From Bicyclus anynana (taxonomy: Eukaryota; Arthropoda; Insecta; Lepidoptera; Nymphalidae), in assembly GCF_947172395.1 (NCBI RefSeq), contig NC_069097.1, forward strand, positions 16,352,142 to 16,416,141: DNA of 64,000 nt, read 5' to 3'. The notes beneath the pieces were generated by a model. That model was not told the DNA's origin. It did not search any database and saw only the letters and a program-made list of their open reading frames with translations. The position numbers were made by a program, and so were the translations under genes. This document shows positions 31,731 to 44,450 of the stretch, piece by piece (positions within the stretch are counted from its first letter, which is position 1; the number at the start of each line of letters is the position of its first letter).

Positions 31731-32055
31731 CGGCCTCTATGGCGCAGTGGTATGCGCGGTGAATTTACAGGATGGATGTCCTGGGATGATCGATCCGCGG
31801 CTGGGCCGATTGAGGTTTTCTTAATCGGTCAAGGTTTGGCAGGCGAGAGGCTTCGGCTGTGGCTAGTTACCACCTTACCGGCAAAGACATACCGCCAAGC
31901 GATTTAGCGTTCCGGTACTATGTCTTGTAGAAACCGAAAAGGGTGTGAATTTTCATCCTCCTCCTAACAAGTTAGATCCATCTTAGAGTGCATCATCACT
32001 TACCATCAGGTAAGATTGTAGTCAAGGGCTAACTTGTACAGAATAAAAAAAAAGA
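31731..32055 (+). mobile_element. SINE family A copy
   Basis: Full-length match to 4308-4614. The A box ATGGCGCAGTGGTA is well kept, while the B-box region has mutated (GGGATGATCGATCCG). The body includes TTGGCAGGCGAGAGGCTTCG and ends in AAGAATAAAAAAAA-like sequence. Confidence 0.85.
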
Positions 32056-33658
32056 TCAAACTTGTTGATGACTCCTGTGATAGTAGAGTGCTCATTCAAA
32101 GAAGTTCAAAGGAGTTCCACAAACGAGTGTAGTTATTGCAGCGCGACTGTTATTGGTCAAACTGTGCGCACATGAAATAAAATATAACAGTTTACTGGAG
32201 GGCGTACTCAGGATTGTATCTTTAACTTTCAACTTCAGCGCACAGCAGCGTAGGAATAATATTTCGTACCATACAATGAAGTAATTTCAATAGATAAATA
32301 CTATCATAAATAATATTAATATATAGTTTGCAGCCCAACAATCCCACACGATATTTCTTATCCAGATACTTGGAATGCAGAAAAGCAAGGTCGACTCAAA
32401 AATGGATGTCTTAAACAAAGACAGAAAAGCTTTTATATTTTATTATTGTATTTAAACAAGGCCGCCACTCGCCAGTTCCGAGCCGCGTAGAGCTACGAAT
32501 GTAAAAGCTTCTTAAGTATTTAGTGAGTCGTTTGTGTGTGTGCGCATATCCATTAACAGCTCATAATTATGGGATGCTGTGTGCGCTCTCGGCCGAATGT
32601 GTTCAAAGGGCCGCCACTGCGATGTGTTTAAAACAGAGGATCCGTGTAGCCGTCATAATGTATTAGCCGGCTGCTGCGGGACCTGCACCCGGCGCACATG
32701 TCCACTTTGATCCTTGCCTGTCCATTCATATTGTAGCTGAACTCTGAATGTGTAAACTTCAGCTCACTTAAGTAGCGTATTGAAATTATTCTTAATTTGT
32801 ATCATCTTTATCAGCCTACACACATGGTACATGAACAAACCTTCCTCCTTGCAGGAGAAGGGTTGTAGAGTTTATGAGTTTATACCCGCCACACTGCTTC
32901 AATGGTTGACAAGATAAATCATAATATGAAGCTGCAATTTGTGAAATAACAGAACGTTTGTCATTCTGAAGCTAAGTATCAGAATCAAATTGACAGACTC
33001 GAACGCAGAGGATGAGAGATGTAGGCAAGTTCATACATTTTAGAAAAGTAGTCGTATTTTCAGCCACTTGAGTCATTTATTGAAAGTATAGGTAAGTCCA
33101 AAACACGCGACGTCTTATTTAACAAAAGTTACATCAATATCAGCCTTCCCGCCCCCGCGTCCGTGCAGCGAACTGTAAACACTGCAAACACTCCCGGCGC
33201 CGCCCGGCGACACACTTCCCGCGCGCCTGTTCGCTACGATATCGCTGCGGTACCTTTCCATTACACGTTCTATTCACTATTTATTATATAACAATTGTTA
33301 TGAAGCACGCAATGGTCACAGTACCGAAGGATCGCGTCGTTTCTTACAAATGCGAAGTGCAGGTCCGTGGAGATCGAAGAGTTAAGTTGATTTGCAAATC
33401 GGAATAACCGTTTTATAGCCGACGGAAACTAGAAACGCTATCGATTTGAATACGAAAGGGTTTGAAAAGGTTTTAGTTCGCGCGAATCTTATCAATATTG
33501 TATGCGCTTAGTTGCTTCTTACTCGGCTTGAGCAGGGCAATCACAAACACTTGCTTTTTAAAACTTTTCGGAGATCAGCTCCGTTGTGTCATAGATAGTA
33601 AGTACAAAATGAAGGCCCACCGTGATGTTCACCCAGCGGTTGAATGGTGGGTGCTTCG
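32056..33658. other. Spacer with SINE C tail fragment
   Basis: At about 32840-32930 the minus strand carries a worn SINE family C tail (CACACTGCTTCAATGG, rc of the CCGCATTGGAGCAGCG-type motif). The rest, including the patches at 32590-32700 and 33150-33230, shows no recognisable gene or repeat. Confidence 0.45.
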
Positions 33659-33700
33659 ACCTCCTCTTTACAAAAATGCGCTTTTCTGTAAAGAGGAGGT
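33659..33700. repeat. Short strong hairpin
   Basis: ACCTCCTCTTTACA at 33659-33672 pairs perfectly with 33687-33700, and an AAAA/TTTT pairing extends into the loop. It would give a stem of about 18 pairs with a tiny loop. No family recognised. Confidence 0.5.
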
Positions 33701-33923
33701 TTCAAAACAGGGGGACATTTCTGGTTTAAGATCTTTATTTTCTTAAAAAAACATTTTTTACAGTGATTCGATGTACTTATAGGAAATTAATATTGTTTAT
33801 ATTAAATTTGATATAAGTCAACTACCCTATTCCGAAATACTCTGTTTGTACTTATAGAGTGAAGGCAGTCTTCTAATGATTGTACGGTAACTAACTAGCG
33901 GAGTCTCTAACAGTGCAACACTC

Positions 33924-34066
33924 CGCGCACGCACGTAGCACGCACTAGCACGCACGTTGCACGCACTTTGCACACACGTAGCATTCATGTAGCATGCACG
34001 TAGCAGGCACGTAGCACTCACGTAGCACGCCCGTAGCACATACGGAGCATGCGCGGAGCACGGCAT
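33924..34066 (+). repeat. 10-bp degenerate tandem repeat
   Basis: About 14 units around GCACGTAGCA with frequent single-base changes. Low-complexity peptides arise in every frame. No function is apparent. Confidence 0.65.
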
Positions 34067-36871
34067 GGCTGAGGATGTTTTAACTATTTAACGATCATTA
34101 ACTTAAATTAAAAAAAGATGACTGGGAGCGACGGCTTGACGTGCTCACCAAAGTACGTGTAAAACTACTAATTTCTCGACTCCGCACGAGATTATTTATC
34201 GATCTTGAAGAAAGAAACGCTGAGTATTTTCTAGGACCTCAAGACCCGAAGGCACATTGGCTAACCATCGGACCGACAGTCCTACATGAAACCTAATAAA
34301 ATAACGACTCCATTTTTCACCAGACTCTGGTAAGTAAGTGTAAGGCGTTGTTATAGGCTCTAGTTGACACAACTTTCGCTATCAAAGTTCAACATAAAAC
34401 AGAGACCTCGGGGACGAAAAATAAAGGCCCTTTGAGTTGTTTAACGCAGTGTTATAGTTGTATAGACGTAATTATGTCTCCCCCGCTCCCGCCCCCGCCC
34501 CCGCTCCCGCCCGTGCTCGCGGGAGCAAGCGCGCCGCAGAGCGTTCCCGCTCGTATGATCCAATTTGAAGTCGCATCTCTTTTGCGTGAAAAATGATGAA
34601 ACGGAAACGCGAGCGGGGGAGTTTGATAAATACGCGAGGCGGAAAAGTGGAGATTTTCCAATAGAGCCGCCGTTTACCGAGCGTACAGTAGGCGGCGGCG
34701 CGAGTACTGTTGTGACTAATCGAGTTGACTATTGCAGACTGCTGTCTATTCATAGCAAAATAAATATGCATCTATCTTTATCTGTATTTGAAGCAGATTA
34801 AATATTATAATAATCGTCATCATTAACAACCCATGTTCGGCGAACCCATGTGAAATAGAGCGCGTTCTGTGACCTTTCTATGAGTGGAGTGTTTATTAAC
34901 GTTTATTGAGAGCCTTTATGAATAGAAAATGTTATAAACAGAACCGCGCGGTCCGCGGCACTACAGCGAAACTGTAGCACAAACATCAATCGAGTAATAA
35001 TTTTTAAATAGGAACATAAATTATCGAATCTATATTTTTAAATACTTAAACTTTTTTCTATTTTGCTGTCTCAATGTTACTTTTGTCGGATAATCGCAAT
35101 GCTCATGTTCTCCTTCTCCCTACACTCCGCTATCGGAACAGTCCACGACATTCGAACGCACAAAAACTTAATAAACATAAAATAAAATACAAAAATAGCC
35201 TCTCGCATTTTTTGCAGTTAGCAGTCAAATTAAAAAATCATTTTCCGGAGCGACATTTTAATATTTTATCGCGAAAACTAGCAATTTATAATGTGACGTC
35301 ATGCAAAATACAATTTTACACAGATCGCTATCGGTGATTCGGCGCTGCAGCTCCGGGCGAGCTGCGGCGGCGGCGCCAGGGGATAGCAGCTTTAATACCG
35401 TCACGGAGAGTAGCAAACAGATTGTCGGTTTCGAAACTTAACCGTCAACGTAATATCAATTCTATTTCTCTTGCAAGTAACGTCGTAAATCGTCTGCACC
35501 GGCTCGCGGCGGCCGGGCAAAGCTCCGTCAGGCGCCGGCGGCCGTCGCGCGCGATTTATGCGATCGCGTCGCGATTATTCCCGTTCTGTCGACTTTTCTC
35601 ATTTCTTGTGAAATTTACGCTGATTTCAGGGTTTGAATCCGTCGGAAGCGCTATAGAATTCGCTTCCTGCGCTCGAGTGTACCTACTTAGATGTTTCTTT
35701 CTTCCAGTCTTTTCAACAGAGATTCTTGAACCGACGGTTTCGTGACTATTTATGGTTTTAGTGTTTGAGACGCGAGAGCGATGCAGGTTCTGTTTTATTG
35801 AAATGGGTTTGCTTTGATTCAAGCTGTAAATGTGTCAGGATAAGCAGGGTCCCGTGGGTAAACTAAAGTTTAATAATAATAATAATAATAATAATAAAAG
35901 CCATATCCAGGCAGTATAACAGTTACAAATATTTCTATTACTGACATTTTATACCTAGTTATATATTATGCATCGACATCTCTGTCTGTATAAGCATTTG
36001 CAAAAGCAAAGCTATTGGCAAAGGCCTCCTCCAACTTTCTCCATTTCTCAGTATCATGTGCAGTTCTCGTCCATGCATCACCTGCATCGTCCGAATGCTC
36101 TACCTTATTTTCTTTTCTTGTGGCTCGTGAACCAGTTCACTATGGATTTTGACCATTTTTCCTTCCCTCTGACTGTATGTCCTACAAAACTAAAGTATAG
36201 TAGAATTTAGTTAACAGCAGAATTTAATTGTTAGATTATTGAAAGTTCTTTATGAGAGGCGCATGAAATCGAAATCAGTTTATGAAAAACTTAGTACCAT
36301 TTTTTAGGAGGTTCAAGTACGGTAGTCTATTAATGACTCCTCAGTTCCCCACAGCATCACATTTGTCCAACGCCTGTCTGTACACGCGGTCGGAGTGAAT
36401 GAGTCGAGTGCACGCTGAGTCGAACACGTGTGACAGATCATCACTCGTACATTCACAGTACAATCCCATTCGTTTATGTACGGAGGGGGAGGGGGGTGCA
36501 TTAGTGATATTGCAGCTGGACGCACCTCGTGTGGACCCGGCTATTGGGCTGTCGGCACGTGCCGAGTGGTGCAGTAGTTTCGACTTAAATCACGTAGTCC
36601 TGGAGTCGAATTCAGAATTCGGTATATGAAACTATATTGAATTGAGTTTAAGCATTGAGCGTATAATGGCGTCGGATGTGGACATTGTTGTCTGGCAGTT
36701 ATCGTCACAGAGTTCTGACATCACACTTAAATTCAAAATTAATTAATTTAAATTAGGCTTAGTTTACCTTTGAAACGTTAAGTTATGTTATGATTTAATG
36801 GTGGCAAAGTCGTAAACTTAAAATTAAAGTTACGAGGGTTCCAAACGTGCATTGGTCCCGGAAGAGCCCAC
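34067..36871. other. Spacer with CpG-rich patches
   Basis: GC-rich islands at 34480-34720 and 35340-35560, an (AAT)n run at about 35868-35895, and a SINE-B-like tail relic near 34815-34850. Open frames in the islands occur on both strands. No gene can be supported. Confidence 0.45.
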
Positions 36872-36940
36872 AACAAACTCATCCAAGGTGTATCCTCACT
36901 CCTGCCAAGTCGCATCGGAGCAGTGCGGTGGGTGTGAGCT
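36872..36940 (+). mobile_element. SINE family C tail fragment
   Basis: CCAAGTCGCATCGGAGCAGT, followed by GCGGTGGGTGTGAGC, matches the family C tail at 53455-53488. Head and body are missing. Confidence 0.45.
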
Positions 36941-39298
36941 TCTAACTGTTTGTGTTTAGTGAGGAGAGTGTGACGTCACACACACACACACACTCATCAG
37001 GCTCGTGTACGAGGCGGCGCGTAGTGCCGCAGTAAAGTCTCTCCCGGGCATAACTCAACTCGCGGGGAATAACTGAATTTTTAATAACTGTAGTTAACGA
37101 GCTTAACTCGTGACCCTGTGCCCCCTCCCCGCCCGCACCCCGCACCCCGCACCCCGCACCCCGCGCCCCAGGGACCCTGATCGAAATGCAGTTGTGTCAG
37201 ATATTTAGAAAGATGTTTCCATGTTACGTTTGTGTAGTTGAAGATTTAAAGCGTTTAATAGACTCTTTATTTTATAAAAAAACTGAAAGTTTGTCGGCGC
37301 AACTGTCAACTCTAGTTGAGTTTGAGACCACTGTGGACCGTGGTGTATTTGGAAGGGAGCTAAATTCAAAAAATGTACAGGCCCTCAATCCTGTTATTTA
37401 TTACCTATGGTCAATTTAAAATCTATGAACCACTGATACTTGCTACCTTCAACTTTTATGCAAGATAATTTAGTAAATGTCGATTCAAGAAAAAGATATT
37501 TTGAGTAAAATCTCTTCGAAAGACGATCTCTCGCGCGGCTCAGAGCCGTCGGGGCAGCTAGCCAACTCACTTGATCGATGAGCGGACTCACTCGCCGCCC
37601 CCCAACCCCCGCCCGCCCCCGCCGGACCCTCGGGAGAGAGCGGACAGCTGACGTGACCGCAATAACTCAGCTGACTACGAGGCGCCTGACCGACACCCGA
37701 GCTCGCTCTGCGACGCCTGACGCACAGACCGTCAGCAGCCGGACCGGTGTCCGGGCCCGACGTGACTCCGCAGCAGACGCCGGCTAAGGATCGGAACACA
37801 CGATCGGGGGCGACATACTATATTATAACTAATCTGTGGGTACGACACGCTTCACCGCTCCACCGCTCCACCGCTCGCCGCAACATCGCTACGCACGCAG
37901 CGTAGTCACGTGCCGAAGGGGTGACACGTGACAACACCAGCTCAGTGTCAGTTTGGCTAAACTACGTACGACAACGTTCAGGACTCACCGAAACCACAGT
38001 AAAGATATAACAAGCCGAAACTGACCATCAGTATACTTCTTTTACATCTAAAACTGATTCACAATTCAAATATTTTCTCGTAAAATTTTCGTGTGTATGA
38101 CATGAATTTGTGTGTCCTCAAAACTGACATTTACAAAAATTGAATAAGAGATTGCGTAACATGATAATATTAGTGAACAAAGTGGCACTAAGACCTTCAT
38201 TGTGAATCAGTAATGTATATCACTATAAGCAAAATCACGGTCTTACAAAAATCCCCGCGCCCAGCTCGGTCGCCCGGAAGATATTAATATGTAATTTACG
38301 CATCCGGGGAAAGTGCCGAGTGGCAGCTGACAGCTGACGCATCAGTCTACGCACACGCGGTGTTATAGGATGACGCACCCTACATGTTTGTGTACACATT
38401 GACATAAGCACGCGAGCTAATGTGTCGCCGGCAATGTACGTGACACAGGGAGCAGTGACTCACCGATGGTTGGCGTGCAGGGGTGAAACGTATAGTCAAA
38501 CTATTCCGGGAACTCCGTTTAGCTTTGGATGTAGGGATACGAGAGACAAGTGCAGAGGAGCTTATCCACTCTTCTGTGAGAATAGTGGCACGGCCCTTTG
38601 TAGTGAGCCGTTCATATTAGTGTTAGGCTAATAGTGATGATGTAGGAACTCTGTTTTACTGAAAATTACAGAATAAATTATTTTTATTGACAACGTAGAT
38701 CAAAATAATGATTGATTTACTCGTCAGTTACTACCTTCTCTATAATTTAATTGACTACGTGCGTCGTGTGTCGTGCGTCATGCGTCGTGCTACGGACACA
38801 CATCTGGGCACCGGGCGCCGCACGCTACATCTCGCGGAGTGATATCTGCGTCGTATCGCGCGGCGGGAGAGGGGGAAGCTGACGCGGATCCCTCGCCAAT
38901 ATTTTATGTACCAATATTTTTCCTTTTTCACGACGTACTCGGGTAGTATTTTGTTGAATTGGATGTTTTCATTTTTTATGTATCTCCCGTGACGTCATCA
39001 CACGTGCCCGGTGGCGGGAGCGTGCTACGTTCAGATGAATGCAATATTTAATGAAAATGTAATATTCAATGAGAATATTTTTTATATTCGTTTTGATATA
39101 GGGTATTGAGTAAAAACTCAATGCATGCCAACGAAAGCTAGGTCTATTTAATGAAATCGATGATAAAATGTAGTCGTAACATTCGGTACGTAGTCCACAC
39201 TTGGCCGTGTTTGCGATCCATCAACTCTCCCGAGCCCGCGCCAAAAAGTGCTGCTTGAACATTTATTGACATGCTCGTATGCGGAGCGATCAGTTCGA
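36941..39298. other. Spacer with promoter-like GC patches
   Basis: Includes a (CA)n run (36977-36993), a GCACCCC 7-base repeat (37134-37168), a CpG-rich block (37560-37800), CCACCGCT repeats (37853-37876) and CGTCGTG-type repeats (38757-38792). Patches at 38330-38400 and 38810-38890 are also GC-rich. Frames here are fortuitous as far as I can see. Nothing identifies an exon. Confidence 0.4.
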
Positions 39299-39520
39299 TT
39301 AAAAAACCGGCCAAGTGCGTGTCGGGCCACGCGCAGTGTAGGGTTCCGTAGATTTAGCACTTTAATCTAATCCTTTAATGCACAAAATACCGATAAAGAT
39401 ACTCCACAATGGAATAGACGATAAAAAAATTATCCTCCCTTTGCATGTATAGGAACATGCATAGGAACCCCAAAGTATTTTATTTCAAAATGTAATTTTT
39501 ATCACTTTGTAGACCATAAA
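39299..39520 (+). mobile_element. Dispersed lepidopteran repeat fragment
   Basis: AAAAAACCGGCCAAGTGCGT followed by GTCGGG and GGGTTCCGTAG is an end sequence I recognise as widespread in moth and butterfly genomes. A matching opposite end (GGGTTCCGTTTTTG...GGAACCCTAAAAA) occurs at 59397-59435. The exact extent here is uncertain. Confidence 0.5.
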
Positions 39521-39959
39521 CTCCAAATCCCTCTCTTGTTCTGAGTAGTTCCCGTAGCCATTCTTATAGGCTGATAATTCAATGTCGATTGGCTGGAGCC
39601 GTGCAATCGTATAGCAGTGCAGCCGAGATGTCTCGCCGTGTGGGGCCTCCTCCGAGTACTCGATATCAGGATACTAACTACGAAAGTAAGCGTCATACGA
39701 TGCTTACTAGTTAGTAGCCAAGGGTACTGGTAAATACCACATTTAAGTTAAGCAGTTTACTTTCCTACGTATGAAAACCATTGTTCTATACTCACTGCGG
39801 ATCACGAAGTTCATTCTTTGGCGCAGGCATCATAGGGCAGATAAACATAATACATACTGGAACTGAACTCACTCACTTACTCTACACAAGCAGGTTTCAG
39901 CGCGCCACGACTTCATTCGTGAAGACAAAATGTTATATTGTCGAGCAATGGCGCTCAAC
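39521..39959. other. Spacer, no gene seen
   Basis: No coding or repeat feature recognised. Confidence 0.5.
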
Positions 39960-40165
39960 AGGAGTATCGCTGTCTCTGCAGGTCATCTCCTCCCGGACAA
40001 AAATCCAGGTGGGGGTACGGGCCTCGAGGCTACGCCTCCTTGCCCGGGTAAGGCGCGGGGGATCTTGTTCCCCCGGTCATGTTCTTCCAACCCCTTTCGG
40101 GGCTGAGACCTTTCGGCCTAAGGGTAGTAGACGATGTTAGTCAAAGTGTCCCGCGCGGACTGCAA
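39960..40165 (-). mobile_element. LINE 3' UTR with tandem GAAA hairpins
   Basis: Lies downstream of the RT fragment on the minus strand. It forms consecutive small hairpins capped by GAAA tetraloops: GGCCGAAAGGTC (rc of 40106-40118 region) and CCCCGAAAGGGG (rc of 40091-40102). A longer stem, GGGGGAAC...GATCCCCC, follows near 40057-40074. Such structured tails are plausible recognition sites for the element's own reverse transcriptase. Confidence 0.6.
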
Positions 40166-40905
40166 TTACTCGCTATCCTGCGCTGGGGCGGTGTCAAGTC
40201 CGGTATGTGCGTCATCCATCTCGTCGCCATCTTCGTCGCCGTAGGCGTCTGCGCCTGCAGGTTCGGCCACTAGAAGGAGCTCGCGAGGTAGGGGACGCCC
40301 GTTCGGCGGTCTCTCGCGGTGGGGTGCGATGCCATGGAGGTGTTGGTATGGTCCGTTATCTGCGCGCACGAACATACGGTGCGCTAGATTCCGGACGAAT
40401 TCTTCCACGGCGGGCGTCCTGGTGTCTCGGTGTATGACGTCATTCCTGACGTACCTTGGAGCTCCGGTGGCAAGGCGCAAGCACTTGTTCTGCTGGACCT
40501 GAAGCCGGTTCTTCTGGTACGCGGAGCACAGGGCGTACCAGGCTGGCGCCGCGTACGTGAGACGGGAGCGGACATAGGTGCTGATGATCTTCAGCTTGGT
40601 CCTCAGTGGGAGTCGGGATGTTAGTACCTGGTGCAACATCGACCTGGCCGCCGCAGCCTGACACACAGTGTGGTCCACCATGCGGATCATATTCAGGCTG
40701 GCGTCGATGTAGCATCCCAGGTAACGGACTGAGGTCTGCCATGCTATGCCCTGCCCTCGGAGCTGGAGATTACGTAGCGGCCTCCGAATGTTGAATGCTA
40801 TGGCGGCCGTCTTTCCCACATTGACTGCCATTCTCCACTTGTCCAACCATTCGGGTAATAAGTCCAGCAGAATTGCAGTACAGTATCGCTGTATGACGTA
40901 GCGTG
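40166..40905 (-). pseudogene. Non-LTR RT C-terminal fragment (Jockey-like)
   Basis: From about 40895 down, the frame reads LLPEWLDKWRMAVNVGKT, then SVRYLGCYID, LTYAAPAWY and LRLATGAPRYVRN, the thumb and C-terminal region of Jockey/BMC1-type LINEs. It ends at 40166-40168 after an acidic tail. The palm and endonuclease are missing, and residues encoded upstream of about 40905 do not resemble RT, so this is a 5' truncation. The frame is open for about 240 codons, suggesting a fairly young insertion. It is GC-rich compared with its surroundings. Confidence 0.8.
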
Positions 40906-41973
40906 GGTAGTTCACTGAGTTCCCACACGAGCTCGCGCCGGCGCCACTCGAGCGCTGATTCATATCCCGGAGTTTCTTCTCTCCCATCGGTCGGCGCTCG
41001 ACCGCTCGACCGCTCGACGACTAATCTCGGCTAATTATTTTTTATCGGGGGTCGACGAAAGATTTGGACTTTCATTAGCTGGGTAAACGCACGACGAGAT
41101 AAATTAACCGGAAATATCACGTGAGGAAATATCGGTTTGTTTTGCATGCGAGGTGAATTTATACCATACCTAAGAAAGTTCATTTTCATAATATATCTAC
41201 GCTATTAGCCAAGCGAGAATTTACATTACTCGCACGAACCCGCAAGTGTGAGACGGAATTACATACTTGTAGGTATATAGTAATTTAATCCTACCTATCA
41301 ATAACAAGTGATAGATACACTTGAAGGGAATAGTATCCATTGGTCGCTTCGCGATTTGAGCACACAAGTAACGACCAGTAAAACTGAGCCTTACCTCGTA
41401 CCCGCGCACGGACCAGGTCTATCTCGTGCACGGCTAACTATACGGAGGCACTTCATATGATCATACAGCATCGGCCCTCTCCCGGTCGTCCGAGCGGACG
41501 GTCCGGGCGCGCGCTGCTAGTTGCTATTGTTCCCTCCCGGTAAGCTGGGGTCTCCCCCACGTCAGCAGGATCCCCCGTCACTCGGTCCCCCGGTCCCCAT
41601 TAGCGCGGTGTCGTGTTACGCGCTCACGCGTCCGCACGTGACGGATCGGCCGCGTGGCGGGGCCGGGACACTCGGGTGCACGTCGTCCGTGCTTCCGTCG
41701 ACACGTTATACGTGCTCAGTCAGTAGCAGAGCGCGCCGTGCACAGCGTCGCAGTCAACTAAAGCGAGTGACTACGTCTCTAAGTTATAGGTTCATCAAAA
41801 TCCTCCACACACGGCACATTTAGCAGTTTGGAGTGTACGACTACCACGTATCCTCGTACACTGCGGCAGTTGTACGGTGCCGCGCTGCGAATGACAATGT
41901 TAGCATCATTACAGTATCTAATATTAATAGTATGAAATGAGTATCATCAGAATACTGTCATAATGGTTTGTTA
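40906..41973. other. Spacer with GC-rich patches
   Basis: CGACCGCT repeats at 40993-41017 and a CpG-rich block at 41480-41740 with open frames on the plus strand. No domain is recognised, so no gene is called. Confidence 0.45.
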
Positions 41974-42261
41974 ACCGACTTCCAAAAAGGAGGAGGTTCT
42001 ACGTTCGGCTGTATGTATGTTTTTTTTTTTTTTTATATGTATGTCCAGCGATAATTCCGTCAATTATGGACCGATTTTGAAAATTCTTTTTTTGTTTTGT
42101 AGGGTTTACTTCCAGGGTGGTCCCATTTTTTTCATGTCAGGATCTGATGATGGCATCCTGGAGAAATTGAGAGGAACTTTCAAAAGTTGTAGAGACGGCT
42201 AGTACGTTTGTTAGTGTTTCCATAATGTATTTTAAACCACTACAAATTTATGAAGGTTTGG

Positions 42262-42652
42262 AGTTGGTCTGATGATGGAGCCGAATCACAGACGATGGAA
42301 CTCGTCAAGGATTTACAGCAGTCACCTTTTGTTTGGGCTTGATTAATTTGTATTGATGAGTACTTTCCACCTATATGGGTTGTGACTGTATTAAGGGTCT
42401 GGTGATGAAGACGAGGGACAGTGAAGAGAACTCCTCGATGGTTCACAGTAGCTACCTTGTGTTTGGACTTGATAAATTTGTATTGATGAGAACTTTCCAC
42501 CTAGATGGACTGTGAATGTATTAAGGGTCTGGTGATGAAGACGAGGGACAGTGAAGAGAACTCCTCGATGGTTCACAGTAGCTACCTTGTGTTTGGACTT
42601 GATAAATTTGTATTGATGAGAACTTTCCACCTAGATGGATTGTGACTGTACA
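42262..42652 (+). repeat. 130-bp tandem repeat, three units
   Basis: The second (from 42391) and third (from 42521) units are almost identical, sharing TTAAGGGTCTGGTGATGAAG and TGTTTGGACTTGATAAATTT at a 130-base offset. The first unit (42262-42390) is diverged. Internal to the large repeat at 41974-45104. Confidence 0.85.
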
Positions 42653-42830
42653 CACGCAGTGGGTATGCTAACACTAAAAATAAAAAAATAAAAATTTTAA
42701 TAAAAAAAATTCAACCGATTTCCAACTCAAAAAATAACTTTAACTAAAAAGCAAAAAATATCATCCTACCTATGTGCTACCTTCTGATCAGTTTGAAGGC
42801 GGTGCCAAGCCAGTGTCGTGTTTTAATTAA

Positions 42831-44450
42831 CCCAGTTGTTACGGATATACCTTTTGTTGCTAGATCATCGTAATTTTTTGTACACAGTTTATTTATGACC
42901 CCAAAGGACCTAAAAAAATATTAAATAAAATTTTTTTTGTATGGAAATCGCGGAAAATGGTGTTTGATAAAAGGAACGCTAGTAAAATTCATTACCTTAT
43001 GCTGATTTGTATACTGCTTGTATGTACTACGTATTATTCGAGCGAATGTGATAAATAAAAAGATAAAAAATACTATAACCAAGGTAAGTTTTATTAGTAA
43101 CATACAAGTATAGCATACAGCTGCATATTATTCAATTATTTGGTGTATGATAAGCTTCAAAACAGCTTTTTGGATGAAGAGTTACAGAACATTTTTTACA
43201 GAACAAATTGGTATTTTTACGACAAAATGCACATTGCAGCTGTTCATTTCGATGATTTTTGATATTATGGCCTATGTTGTCATAGCGAGAACTCTCATGA
43301 TAATCTTATCTTATGACAATCAACCAGGCTTTCGGGTAATGCATTTATTGTTAGAAACATAACAAAGAAATGGAACCAATCCTTCGAAATTTTGAGAAGG
43401 TGTAATCTCCTCCGTTCGTTTTATATAACTGCCAGGCATTATGGACATATCCAAACAGTGGAAAAGCAACGAAAAATACAATTTTATAGTATTAGAATAT
43501 AATTGGTACAGTCCAATATTTTGGTCAGAGCTATCATCCATCCTTTCATTATATGTTTTTATCAAAACTGACTAATGAATATGAATGTATTTTTTCTGTT
43601 GCTGTGAAGATTTTTTAATTTATATAGTCAGTTGGACTGTTGCTGCATTGCCACAATAACTACATTCCATTTGTACACGACACTTTCTTCGGCACTGGTA
43701 GATTTGTACCTTATCCTGCCATGTTCAGTTTTCTGCAAATACTTATTTTTTTCTCTCTCTGTCGGATTGTTCCTGTAGCCTTCAGACCCCAACGATAGTA
43801 ACTTCGTCATCTTCGTCGCTCATATCCGAATTTGGCGATGATTTACTGACGTTTATTTGAATAAATGAAGCTCTCAATTGTGGCCCAAGTCAATTTTGAA
43901 GAGATATTTTCAGCTCCAGAATCTTCATCAGTGAATTCAGCGTTACAAATTTCAGGGGGAAAGATAGTTAGGAGTCTGAAACAGATTGTTCTTCATTACG
44001 CTCCAGCTCCTCAATAATCTCATTCAAGCTCAACGCTTTTGTTTGACGACTAAAACAAATAAATAATAGTAGTTGATATTACTACTGTTTGATATAAGGA
44101 ACGCCAACTTTCACACAAAAATAACTTCAGTAAATGTAATGCAATTGCAAATGTTTTTTTATTTACAAATAAAAGAAGTTCACTACTTTCATGATTTCAC
44201 AAAACATATATAAATATACAGATTAAATATTTTTTAACTTACCTTTACAAATCCATAATGAAAAACCACTAAGTTACAACTCGCATAAGTAAATCACGGC
44301 ACACGATAACAACCTCAAACCACTTCTAATAGCTTCACACAGTTAACAACTAACTGCAAAAGCATAAATATTTTTTTAAAACTACCCACTTTTTTGTTTA
44401 GAATTTTATTTCTCACTTGATCTTTTTATCAAACGATAGTAACAAGTGGG
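42831..44450 (-). mobile_element. Internally deleted piggyBac (PGBD4-like)
   Basis: Flanked by TTAA at 42827-42830 and 44451-44454. The left end starts CCCAGTTGTTACGGATA and the right end, reverse-complemented, CCCACTTGTTACTATCG, so the inverted ends are good over about 12 bases. At 1620 bp it is too short for a full transposase. Its ends and Cys-rich tail differ from those of the 9934-13303 element, so two piggyBac subfamilies are present. Confidence 0.85.
43132..44055 (-). pseudogene. Decayed PGBD4-like transposase remnants
   Basis: Four separated pieces are recognisable in order on the minus strand: an acidic N-terminus (LNEIIEELERNEEQ; rc near 44040-43990), a KATGTIR block with VVYKWN (43800-43650), an IKTYNERMDD...SDQNIGLYQ block that covers the third catalytic Asp region (about 43565-43490), and a zinc-ribbon tail (CAFCRKN, CKKCSVTLHP, CFEAYHT) ending at 43132. 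The stretch holding the first two catalytic Asp is deleted, and frameshifts and stops separate the blocks. Not functional. Confidence 0.8.

Noticed and set aside
33827..34066. Cys/Ala/Arg-rich protein on the minus strand
   Set aside because: The repeat-rich peptide is produced by the degenerate 10-bp tandem repeat.
40207..40794. Plus-strand frames opposite the RT fragment
   Set aside because: They are antisense shadows of the GC-rich reverse-transcriptase relic.
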